From JAUVXJ01 sp034430275 (lineage in GTDB: Bacteria; Chloroflexota; Anaerolineae; UBA7937; B3-Chlor), in assembly GCA_034430275.1 (NCBI GenBank), contig DAOUEW010000354.1:1-14193 (forward strand): a stretch of 14,193 nucleotides of DNA, read 5' to 3'. The position numbers and the translations under genes were made by a program. The notes under the pieces were generated by a model. The model worked only from the letters and a program-made list of their open reading frames with translations, had not been told where the DNA came from and did no database searches. Positions 7,012 through 13,521 of the stretch are shown piece by piece (positions within the stretch are counted from its first letter, which is position 1; the number at the start of each line of letters is the position of its first letter).

Positions 7012-7475
7012 ATTACCGCTGAGACCGCGGAGTTCGCGGAGTCTCCGGGAATCCATTCACTACTCGACGGATGCCGTCTTTCAGAAGCGGCACATTGAAG
7101 TTGATCAGCAGCCCGACCTTACAGCCGGAGAGCTTCAGGTACGAAAGAAGCTGGGCCTGATGAATCGGGGCAAGTGCGTCAACAGCCTTGATCTCGACGA
7201 TGACCTTGTCCTCCACAAGCAAGTCCAGGCGATAGCCGCAGTCTAGATGAACGTTCTTGTAGACCACCGGCAGTGGCTTCTGCGATGCGACTTCGAGTCC
7301 TGATCCTGTGAGTTCAAACGCCAGACATCGCTCGTAGGCGGACTCCAGAAGCCCCGGTCCCAGGAAGCGGTGCACCTCGACAGCCGCGCCAATGACGGTC
7401 TCGGTGATATGGTTGAGCTGTGTCTCTTCGTTCTTCCCCGCCATCTCTGCGTCCTCTGCGCTCTCTGCGGTGAAA
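7012..7475. repeat. Inverted CGCnGAG repeats bracketing the GxxExxY gene
   Basis: At the left end, the plus strand reads ACCGC followed by three 9-base units of the form CGCnGAGnn (about 7015-7043). At the right end the minus strand reads the same pattern (about 7472-7444): CGCAGAGAG, CGCAGAGGA, CGCAGAGAT. Aligned, the two ends agree at 21 of 28 positions, so the gene is bracketed by imperfect inverted repeats. The repeats are partly translated: the C-terminal PETPRTPRSQR and the rejected N-terminal extension FTAESAEDAE both come from them. No target-site duplication is seen. Confidence 0.55.
7013..7444 (-). CDS. GxxExxY family protein (PD-(D/E)XK nuclease-like)
   Basis: A 143-residue GxxExxY family (TIGR04256/PF13366) protein. 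The signature is GLLESAY (31-37). The PD-(D/E)XK-like core is visible as RLDLLV (Asp74) and VEIKAV (Glu84, Lys86), followed by a Gln in IHQAQ (96) and the strand VGLLINF. The family's cellular role is not established; a nuclease is suggested by fold only. An upstream GTG/ATG-type start at 7498 would add 18 residues that merely translate the flanking CGCnGAG repeat and overlap the previous gene, so the ATG at 7444 is preferred. The gene sits inside the PrsW-like/PsbP-like operon and is probably a later arrival. Confidence 0.88.
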   Translation of the reverse strand: MAGKNEETQLNHITETVIGAAVEVHRFLGPGLLESAYERCLAFELTGSGLEVASQKPLPVVYKNVHLDCGYRLDLLVEDKVIVEIKAVDALAPIHQAQLLSYLKLSGCKVGLLINFNVPLLKDGIRRVVNGFPETPRTPRSQR

Positions 7476-7484
7476 CCTGAACGC

Positions 7485-8411
7485 TCACGCCTGAGCAATG
7501 GTTGCCCGGTTGGCCCTCCGCATCAGCCAGAAGAGAGCCCCCAAAATGGCTAGTGCGACGACAGTAGCCAGGATCAGACCATTCCAGGGGTTGAACTGCA
7601 AGCCCCTCACGCTGGCCAGGTCTCGCAAGAAGACGAAGAGGCCGTTGAGTAGCGCGGCGATAGCCAGACCGCAGGGCATCCACCACACCGGCTTGCCCTC
7701 GAACTTGTCCTGGGCCAGGAAGTAGCCCACGATGCCTGCAAAGCTAGCCTGCGCCAGGGCGGTGACGACGATGCGCAAGACACCTACCGAGAGATCTACG
7801 CCGGCATTGGACACAATGTACTGGATGTTCAGCATGGTAGCATATCCCAAACCTGCCGCTGTGCCGTAGATGACGCCATCCATCCGCTCGTCGAACTCCT
7901 TGCTGCTGTACACTGTATAACGTACCGCTGCGTACTTCAGGAACTCCTGGCTGAAGCCCAATACCAGTACGCCTCCTACCAGTTGCACCATCTGACTCTC
8001 GTAGAGCCATTCCTTGATCCCGAACAGATCGTTGACCAGTGGAATGCCCACGGCGGCGGCCAGAAGCGCACCCAGTACGAAGATGCCGACGACGTACCGC
8101 TTGGGCTCGGGCTCCAACCGGTCCTGTAGATAGAAGAAGGCCAACCAGATCACAGCAGGCACCAGCGCCAGCACGATGCCCGCGACCACAAGCGCGCTCC
8201 CTTCCAGCGTGGGTTGGGCGAACCTGTCCAGTCCCACGACCAGGAGGATGAACACGATCAGCGCTGCCACCAGCACCCATCCAGTCTGCCAGAAGTGGCT
8301 CCGTCCACGGGTGACCCTGCTGTAGTGCTCGTCACAATAGCAGCGTCTACCGATGGTCTTGGCCTCTGCCTTCACCGGCGCGTGGCAGACACAGCAAATA
8401 CGTTCACTCAT
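7485..8411 (-). CDS. PrsW-like membrane protein, apparently catalytically dead
   Basis: A 308-residue polytopic protein with about seven to eight membrane segments from residue 41 on, preceded by a small zinc-ribbon-like head (Cys6, Cys9, Cys26, His29). The core follows the PrsW intramembrane metalloprotease family: FSQEFLKYAAVR (153-164), FDERMDGVIYGTAAGLGYA (173-191), and QASFAGIVGY (221-230). However, the expected EExxK is QExxK (Gln155-Glu156), the expected E-N pair is Leu194-Asn195, the His expected before A-x6-GY is Gln221, and the His of the final HG motif is Asn256 (LLNGLF). Catalysis is therefore doubtful; a scaffold or regulator of membrane proteolysis is more likely. GGAGG lies nine bases before the ATG. 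First gene of the protease-containing operon. Confidence 0.85.
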   Translation of the reverse strand: MSERICCVCHAPVKAEAKTIGRRCYCDEHYSRVTRGRSHFWQTGWVLVAALIVFILLVVGLDRFAQPTLEGSALVVAGIVLALVPAVIWLAFFYLQDRLEPEPKRYVVGIFVLGALLAAAVGIPLVNDLFGIKEWLYESQMVQLVGGVLVLGFSQEFLKYAAVRYTVYSSKEFDERMDGVIYGTAAGLGYATMLNIQYIVSNAGVDLSVGVLRIVVTALAQASFAGIVGYFLAQDKFEGKPVWWMPCGLAIAALLNGLFVFLRDLASVRGLQFNPWNGLILATVVALAILGALFWLMRRANRATIAQA

Positions 8412-8464
8412 GCTTCACAGCCTCCCTTCCGCCATTAGTTGAGAGCCCCCTGAATAGTGATGCC

Positions 8465-8493
8465 ATTGTAGTCTGGCACCTAGTCAGAGTCAA
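8465..8493 (-). promoter_or_regulatory. Sigma-70-type promoter of the PrsW-like operon
   Basis: TTGACT (8493-8488), a 17-base spacer, and TACAAT (8470-8465) on the minus strand, about 54 bases before the PrsW-like ATG. Two hexamers at near-consensus with ideal spacing make this one of the two clearest promoters here. The -35 box overlaps the TGA stop of the MFS gene. Confidence 0.65.
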
Positions 8494-9788
8494 GGCGTAA
8501 CAGTGGAGTCGAGGGGCCTGTCCTCGATGCACATGATCGCGGGTACGAAGAAAGCCCCCACCCCCATGGCGACCGAGGTCACGCCCGCGATGAGGAACCA
8601 GGCCTGGACGCTCAACGCATCAGCCAGGGGGCCCGCAACGGCCAGACCCACCGGGGTCATGGCTAGTGCCCCACCACGCACCAGTGTCAGAACACGCCCC
8701 TGCATGGCTGGGGGCACAGCAACCTGCATGATCGCCAGCAAGGAACCGTTGATGATCGGATTCAACAAGCCCGTGATGAAGATCGTCCCCAGGGCCAACG
8801 GGAAACCGTTGGCGGGAACCAGTCCCGTAGCGAAGATGGCCACCCCTTGCAGCGCCAGGGCGAGCATCGCGGTTGTTGTGCGCCGTCTGAAGCCGCCCCA
8901 CACCCCTAGCGTGAGCCCTCCGAGGACGATGCCTACGCCCGCGCCGGACTCGAGCCAGGCGTACTCGGCGGCACCACCTCCGAAGTGGTCGGTGACCATG
9001 ATCGGAAGCAGGGACAGCGCTGGAGTGCCTACCAGGTTGAGGAGCATGGCGATGATGATGATGAGCGTCATACGGCGCCAGCCCCAGACGAACCTGAACC
9101 CCCCTCTGACGTCGCGCAGCACGGAGGCCACCGCGCCCCCACCCGTCAACTCCTCCTCCCGCTCAGGTTGCGGTATGGAGACGAAGACCAGCGGTCCGAT
9201 GGCGATGATGGCCGTGACCACGTCTATGGCCAGGATGCCCTGCATAGGCAGAAGTTCGAGAAGCAGCGCGCCCAGGGGCGGAGCACCGATGTTGGCAAGC
9301 CCGGCGATGGTCTCGTTCAGCCCGGCGATGCGCGAAAGGTGCCGCTCTGGGACTAGCAGCGTCGTCGAGGCTTGCATGGCGGGCCAGTGAAAGGCGGAAC
9401 CGGCCGCGCGAAAAAGCATCAAAGCATAGATGTGCCAGACCTGGACCAGTCCCAGCGCGTACAACGCTGCCAACAGCAAGGTCGCCAGCGCGATGCCACC
9501 GTCCGCAACCATCAGGACTCTGCGCCGGTCCCAACGGTCTACCAGCGCCCCGGCGATAGGGCCGAGGACTATCTGGGGCAGCAGTGCCATGATGGTGGCA
9601 AAGGCCAACACCGTAGCCGAACCGGTGGTCTTGGTCAGCCACCACACTAGTGCAAACTGGACCAGTTGGCTTCCCACCAGGGAGAAGGCCTGGCCCGTCC
9701 AGATCACGAGAAACGGGGTCAGCGATGGAGGGGCTGTCTCTGGGGCGCCGCTATTGGTCTCTACGTACGATCGTTCGCCGCCTCCCAT
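8490..9788 (-). CDS. MFS transporter, DHA3/EntS-like drug or metabolite exporter
   Basis: A 432-residue, 12-helix major facilitator of the DHA3 (MFS_3) group, related to EntS and macrolide exporters; proton-driven export of a small molecule across the cytoplasmic membrane is expected, substrate unknown. Visible marks are the first-helix WTGQAFSLVGSQLVQFALVWWL, the loop 2-3 motif A GALVDRWDRRRVLMVAD, a helix-4/5 region with RAAGSAFHWPAMQA, and a repeated half in the second six helices. The ATG at 9788 is favoured because GGAG lies eight bases before it; an in-frame GTG at 9806 adds six residues with a poorer site. It follows the GDPD gene by 86 bases without a visible promoter, so the two may share a transcript. 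Confidence 0.88.
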   Translation of the reverse strand: MGGGERSYVETNSGAPETAPPSLTPFLVIWTGQAFSLVGSQLVQFALVWWLTKTTGSATVLAFATIMALLPQIVLGPIAGALVDRWDRRRVLMVADGGIALATLLLAALYALGLVQVWHIYALMLFRAAGSAFHWPAMQASTTLLVPERHLSRIAGLNETIAGLANIGAPPLGALLLELLPMQGILAIDVVTAIIAIGPLVFVSIPQPEREEELTGGGAVASVLRDVRGGFRFVWGWRRMTLIIIIAMLLNLVGTPALSLLPIMVTDHFGGGAAEYAWLESGAGVGIVLGGLTLGVWGGFRRRTTTAMLALALQGVAIFATGLVPANGFPLALGTIFITGLLNPIINGSLLAIMQVAVPPAMQGRVLTLVRGGALAMTPVGLAVAGPLADALSVQAWFLIAGVTSVAMGVGAFFVPAIMCIEDRPLDSTVTP

Positions 9789-9874
9789 CCACCCATCTCC
9801 GGACACTTCACCGCTACCTTATGTCGAGGCATCAGTCACTCCACCACAGCGCTCCGCTCGCGCGTGTCCCTCAC

Positions 9875-10630
9875 CTATCCGGCCATGCTCTCGCGGTACG
9901 TGAGCGCCAGAACGAGCTCATCTGTGTCGAACTTGGGTATGCCCAGCTTCTCGATCATCTCCAGGCGGCCCCTGTCATTCACCTCCCAGGAATGCACCTC
10001 GATCCCGGCCGAGCGCACCGCGCCTACCACCTCGGGCGAGAGCTGGCTAGGGTGCAGGTGTACAGCCCTCGCCTTTGCGAGTCTTGCGCCGTGCAGGGCT
10101 GAGTACGCCACCACGTCCAACCCCATCCACTCCTCAGACCGCCTCTGAAGCAGGTCAGTGGCCAGCCCGGGACAACGCCGCCCGATGTCCAGCAGCAAAG
10201 CAGGCTCGTAGGAGGTCACTTCCATCGTCTCCCACAGGTCCCTGAAAGGCTCCAGTTCCCCTGCTACGATCTCCGCCGACTCTGGCTCCGGCCCCTTGAT
10301 CTCTATCTCCACTCCCAGGAGGCCTGCGAAGGTCTCCAGAACCTCCCGTAGCGTAGGGATTCGACACCGATCACCAATGTCTTCCCGAGCGCCCTGCAGC
10401 TCCAGGAGCTGGAGCTGCAGGGCGTCGTACTCGAAGACAGGTCCCGATGCACTGGTAGTCTCCTGTAGATAGAAGTTGTGAAACACCACCGGCACGCGAT
10501 CCCTGCTCAGCCGTACGTCCAGTTCAAAGGCGTCAGCGCCAAGCTCCAGGGCACGCTGAAAGGCACCAATGGTGTTCTCGGGCACTCCATCCGCAACGCC
10601 CCGGTGGGCAACTATCTCAAACTCGCGCAC
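9875..10630 (-). CDS. Glycerophosphodiester phosphodiesterase (GDPD family)
   Basis: A 251-residue soluble TIM-barrel enzyme hydrolysing glycerophosphodiesters to glycerol 3-phosphate and an alcohol. The family motifs are in place: VAHRG (His9, Arg10), PENT (Glu18), FELDV (Glu36, Asp38), FHNFYL with the second catalytic His at 51 (HN here, usually HD), VEIEIK near 111-116, and a late VHSWEVND strand. No signal peptide, so cytoplasmic. Length is normal for the UgpQ type. Translation starts at GTG with GAGG five bases upstream. No ugp-type transporter is adjacent, so a link to glycerol-phosphate import is not shown. The gene contains a striking perfect inverted repeat at 10390-10424. Confidence 0.92.
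   Translation of the reverse strand: MREFEIVAHRGVADGVPENTIGAFQRALELGADAFELDVRLSRDRVPVVFHNFYLQETTSASGPVFEYDALQLQLLELQGAREDIGDRCRIPTLREVLETFAGLLGVEIEIKGPEPESAEIVAGELEPFRDLWETMEVTSYEPALLLDIGRRCPGLATDLLQRRSEEWMGLDVVAYSALHGARLAKARAVHLHPSQLSPEVVGAVRSAGIEVHSWEVNDRGRLEMIEKLGIPKFDTDELVLALTYRESMAG
10390..10424. repeat. Perfect 16-bp hairpin inside the GDPD gene
   Basis: A 16-bp perfect inverted repeat with a 3-base loop (GAG), symmetric about 10407. The coding strand gives Ala-Leu-Gln-Leu-Gln-Leu-Leu-Glu-Leu-Gln-Gly-Ala around residues 70-80. CTGCAG and CTCCAG codons make part of the symmetry easy, but 16 uninterrupted pairs is unusual inside a gene. Confidence 0.8.
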
Positions 10631-10719
10631 ACTGTTTCCTCACTCGTTGAATGGTCACGACCGACTTCACGCGACGCGCCGCTCGATCCATCCGCTCGCA
10701 GTCCTGGCGTTGATGGAGC

Positions 10720-10950
10720 CTACCCGCTCCCTCTCCGCTTGTCAAGACGCCATCTCTCCGAGACCAATCGAGCCAGGTAGTGGACACCGACCCCGGGCAC
10801 AAAGCCCAGAGCCATGTTCGAGGCCACCGATACCACAACTGTGATGCCCAAGACCGCCAGGTCCACGGCCGGCCTGACGTCTGCGGCCAACCTGGCCAAC
10901 TCCATGCCCACCAGTAGGCCACCTCGATGCTCGCAACCACCCGGAACCAT
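10720..10950 (-). CDS. Possible small membrane protein or transporter-tail remnant
   Basis: A 76-codon ORF beginning eight bases after the methyltransferase stop (inner Met at 10905). One strong hydrophobic segment, LAVLGITVVVSVASNMALGF, is followed by VPGVGVHYL and a basic tail. Third-codon GC is high, as in real genes. The pattern DLAVL-x-x-T-V-V-V-S-V-x-x-N-x-A-x-G is reminiscent of the last membrane helix of SulP-type transporters, which would make this a leftover 3' fragment, but the resemblance is loose. It fills most of the 327-base gap between the methyltransferase and GDPD genes; the remaining 90 bases show no promoter or terminator. Confidence 0.35.
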   Translation of the reverse strand: MVPGGCEHRGGLLVGMELARLAADVRPAVDLAVLGITVVVSVASNMALGFVPGVGVHYLARLVSERWRLDKRRGSG

Positions 10951-10957
10951 AGAGCAT

Positions 10958-11497
10958 TCAACGCCTTCCGGGCCACCGCGGGATCAGGAAGGGGGTCCCC
11001 CGCTTGTAGGCCAGGTACTCGGCGCCGAACCGTCTCTCGAGCTCCTGTTCCTCGATCAGCCTGGTATACACAGTGATCACGGCCGGATAGACACAGGCCA
11101 GAGCAGCGGCCGAGAGGGAGCCCACCCAGACGGCGATGCCCAGATAGACCATGGTGGTGCCTGTAGCCATGGGGTTGCGGCAATAGGCGTACGGCCCGGT
11201 GGTGACGAGCCGGCGTGTGGCAACCACCGGTATGGGGGTTCCCAGGCCTTTCGAGAACTGGAGTGTTATCGTCCATTCCACCAGCAGGGCGCCGGGTACG
11301 ATCAGCAATAGAGCGGGGATGGGGCAACCCAGTCCATGAGCGAACCGGGGGAGGTGCAGCCAACGGTCTATGAGGGACGCTCCTATCACTATGAAGGCGG
11401 GGTACATAACCAGGAACAACACCTGGCCCAGGAGCAGAGCAGCGATCCTTTTGCCAGTTCCATACTCACGTTGCGTAGCCCTCGTGAACCACTCCAC
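10958..11497 (-). CDS. Isoprenylcysteine carboxyl methyltransferase (ICMT/PEMT)-family membrane protein
   Basis: A 179-residue integral membrane methyltransferase-family protein with about four helices (17-43, 58-78, 112-135 and a re-entrant stretch near 133-146). The C-terminal SAM-binding hallmark is complete: TTGPYAYCRNPMATG (99-113), then EEQELERRFGAEYLAYK (149-165) and TPFLIPR. Bacterial members methylate diverse small molecules or lipids and their substrates are mostly unknown; no prenylated protein is implied. The ORF can be extended to 11626, but that overlaps the photolyase gene and adds an unlikely Cys/Arg/Ser-rich leader; the GTG at 11497 gives the usual N-terminus (EWFTRATQREYG), though its ribosome site is weak. 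Last definite gene of the tspO-phr group. Confidence 0.82.
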   Translation of the reverse strand: MEWFTRATQREYGTGKRIAALLLGQVLFLVMYPAFIVIGASLIDRWLHLPRFAHGLGCPIPALLLIVPGALLVEWTITLQFSKGLGTPIPVVATRRLVTTGPYAYCRNPMATGTTMVYLGIAVWVGSLSAAALACVYPAVITVYTRLIEEQELERRFGAEYLAYKRGTPFLIPRWPGRR

Positions 11498-11555
11498 TGA
11501 AGCGCTGCCCGTCCGTCCGAGAACAGTGATATCAGATTCGCCAGATGGGTCTCTG

Positions 11556-12914
11556 CTACCCGCCTGACGCCAGAGACTCCACCTTCCGCACGTAGCCCTC
11601 GGCGTCGAACTTGCGCCGCAGGCCATTGGCGTTCATATGCCGCACCTTCCCAAAGACAGGCCTCTCACCCCACGGCCTGTCGTGCTTTCCCAGACACCAG
11701 GCTACGCCGGTGAAACCGTTGGGGTCCCGTCCGTCCAGTTCGTACTTGTTGTTGAGGTAGAGGGCGACACGTTGCGCCTCCTCTGGACCCTCGGTCCACT
11801 CCAGGATCTTCTTGCCCCAGTACATCCTCATGTAGCCGTGCATCTTGCCACGAACCACCATCTCCTGTTGTGCCGCATTCCAGTAAGGGTCGTGGGTGGC
11901 GCCAGCCTCGAACTCCTCCTCACTGTACAGGTACTCCCGAGGATCGCTCCGATGCTCGTTCAGAGTCTTTCTGCACCAGTCGGGCAGGCCCTTGGCACCG
12001 CCAAAGTGGGGGTTGTAATGGACGAAGTTCATACTCAGCTCTCGGCGCACGATGAGCTCTTCCAGGTAAGCATCCTGGCCCGGGCTGCCGCTTCCAGCAA
12101 CCTGCAAAGCGATGTAGAGGGGAGAGATCTGTCCGAAGTGCAGGTAGGGGCTCATGCAGGAGAGATAGTCTCTTGTGGGATCATTCCTCAGCTCGTCGTA
12201 GCCATCCAGCTTGTTCTCTATGAACTCCTGGAGCAGCCGCTTCGCTTCGCCCGTCCCACCGGTCAAACCTGCCACCCTTCCCACCGTCTGATCAACTGCG
12301 AGCGTGGAGACCACTCTGGAGACGTCACCGAGGTCTAGAGACTCGAACTCCAGACCCGGGGAATCCATGCGAGGATCGGTCTCCTCCAGCGGTAACAGGC
12401 AATCGTCGAGCTTTCGGTGTATCTTGGGCCTGATGGTGGCGGCGGAGTACTCCTGTTTGGGCGAGGCTTCCTCCACAGGGACGACCACGTCGCTCTCCAC
12501 CTGGATGAGGGGGCACCTGATACCATCGGCGACGCGCTTTCGCCACTCCTTCTGGATGGGCAGATAGCCCCGGTCCAACACCACGAGGGAGGCTCGCTGG
12601 GCCAACCTGGCAACTCCTTCAGCGGGCGGCTCCTTGCGGACGACCAGCTTCATGCCCCGCTCTCGCAGAGCCGCTTCGACCTCCCTCAGACCCTCCAGCA
12701 GGAAGTGGTAGTGCCTGGCGTTGGCCTCCGGGAACTCCTCGGTGAGGCCGAAGTAGACGACGACCGGCTGGCCTAGATCGTTGGCCTCACGGATGGCGTA
12801 CTCCAGGGCGTGGTTGTACTCAGCCCTCGCCGAGGCCTGCATCCAGTAGAGTACGTACTCGCCTCTCGCTGTGGCCGCCTGGTTGAGGGGCTTCACCCTC
12901 TCCTGCTGGATCAC
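11556..12914 (-). CDS. phr: Class II CPD photolyase
   Basis: A 452-residue deoxyribodipyrimidine photolyase that uses blue light and FAD to split cyclobutane pyrimidine dimers. Class II features are clear: the N-terminal YVLYWMQASARAEYNHAL (20-37), the FAD-domain segment SPYLHFGQISP (255-265), RRELSMNFVHYNP (290-302), MRMYWGKKILEW (362-373), and the C-terminal GVAWCLGKHDRPWGERPVFG and RHMNANGLRRKFD. The length is typical. The start is GTG, 15 bases after the tspO stop, with only a weak GAG upstream, so translation is probably coupled to tspO. Shared promoter with tspO. Confidence 0.94.
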   Translation of the reverse strand: MIQQERVKPLNQAATARGEYVLYWMQASARAEYNHALEYAIREANDLGQPVVVYFGLTEEFPEANARHYHFLLEGLREVEAALRERGMKLVVRKEPPAEGVARLAQRASLVVLDRGYLPIQKEWRKRVADGIRCPLIQVESDVVVPVEEASPKQEYSAATIRPKIHRKLDDCLLPLEETDPRMDSPGLEFESLDLGDVSRVVSTLAVDQTVGRVAGLTGGTGEAKRLLQEFIENKLDGYDELRNDPTRDYLSCMSPYLHFGQISPLYIALQVAGSGSPGQDAYLEELIVRRELSMNFVHYNPHFGGAKGLPDWCRKTLNEHRSDPREYLYSEEEFEAGATHDPYWNAAQQEMVVRGKMHGYMRMYWGKKILEWTEGPEEAQRVALYLNNKYELDGRDPNGFTGVAWCLGKHDRPWGERPVFGKVRHMNANGLRRKFDAEGYVRKVESLASGG

Positions 12915-12929
12915 ATCGCTATCTCAACT

Positions 12930-13418
12930 TCACGGGTTGAGCATCCAGACCGAGACGTTGAGAAGGCCCGCGAAACTCACCCACAGGATGTAGGGTATCA
13001 ACAACGCTCCGGCCGCCTTGGAGATCCTCCAGAAGACCACGATGTTGACCACGATGGCGATCCAGAGCAAGACGATGGCGATCACCGCTCCGAACAGGGA
13101 ATACAGGCCGAAGAAGATGATCGTCCAGGCCAGGTTGAGGAAAAGCTGGATAACGAAAACGACCAGTGCCACCCGCACGCGGCGCTCGTGGAGCCCCTTC
13201 CGCCAGACCAGGAACGCCGCAATGCCCATCAGGGTGTACAGTGTGGTCCACACAGGGAAGAAGACCGAGTTGGGGGGATTGAAAGCCGGCTTGTTGAGGC
13301 TGGCATACCAGGTAGGGATGGCCGGCGTCGTGAAGACCGCCCCCAATCCCCCAGCCAACTGGCTAACCACGATGCTCACCACCAGGCGCAATACGTCCCT
13401 TAATCTGCTGTCTGCCAT
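12930..13418 (-). CDS. tspO: TspO/MBR family tryptophan-rich sensory protein
   Basis: A 162-residue, five-helix membrane protein of the TspO/translocator-protein family, which binds porphyrins and tetrapyrrole intermediates and in some bacteria tunes pigment or stress responses to oxygen and light. Family marks: PAIPTWYASLNKPAFNPPN (32-50), VFFPVWTTLYTLMGIA, LNLAWTIIFFGLYS (94-107), and the last-helix PYILWVSFAGLLNVSVWMLN. A perfect AAGGAGG sits six bases before the ATG, and a strong promoter lies just upstream, making this the first gene of the tspO-phr group. The pairing with a light-driven repair enzyme fits a role in light or photo-oxidative stress; this is inference from context. Confidence 0.94.
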   Translation of the reverse strand: MADSRLRDVLRLVVSIVVSQLAGGLGAVFTTPAIPTWYASLNKPAFNPPNSVFFPVWTTLYTLMGIAAFLVWRKGLHERRVRVALVVFVIQLFLNLAWTIIFFGLYSLFGAVIAIVLLWIAIVVNIVVFWRISKAAGALLIPYILWVSFAGLLNVSVWMLNP

Positions 13419-13445
13419 ACAACACCTCCTTCACGTTTGACCCCA

Positions 13446-13474
13446 AGTATAGTCGCTTGATCCGGACACGCCAA
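13446..13474 (-). promoter_or_regulatory. Promoter of the tspO-phr group
   Basis: TTGGCG (13474-13469), a 17-base spacer and TATACT (13451-13446) on the minus strand, 27 bases before the tspO ATG. A second TTGGC lies 10 bases upstream of the -35, which could be an activator half-site or chance. No terminator is visible behind the Asp-box gene in the same 103-base gap. Confidence 0.7.
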
Positions 13475-13521
13475 GACCAGCCAAACGGCAAAGACAGACT
13501 ATCGATGCCCCGCCGAAGACC

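Noticed and set aside
7445..7498. N-terminal extension of the GxxExxY protein
   Set aside because: The residues translate the flanking CGCnGAG repeat and overlap the end of the PrsW-like gene; the Met at 7444 begins the family domain.
8503..9390. 295-codon plus-strand ORF opposite the MFS gene
   Set aside because: Antisense shadow of a strong transporter gene; the product is low-complexity Ala/Pro/Ser/Met and has no start signal.
10617..11363. 248-codon minus-strand ORF
   Set aside because: Overlaps the ICMT-family gene in another frame and extends into the GDPD start; rich in Trp/Arg/Pro as expected of an off-frame GC-rich reading.
11498..11626. N-terminal extension of the ICMT-family protein
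   Set aside because: Overlaps the photolyase 3' end and adds residues unlike the family.
13452..13485. Second SARP-type site upstream of tspO
   Set aside because: Two TTGGC copies are present but with a 10-bp period, and the proximal one acts as an ordinary -35 at 17 bp rather than 8 bp from the -10.
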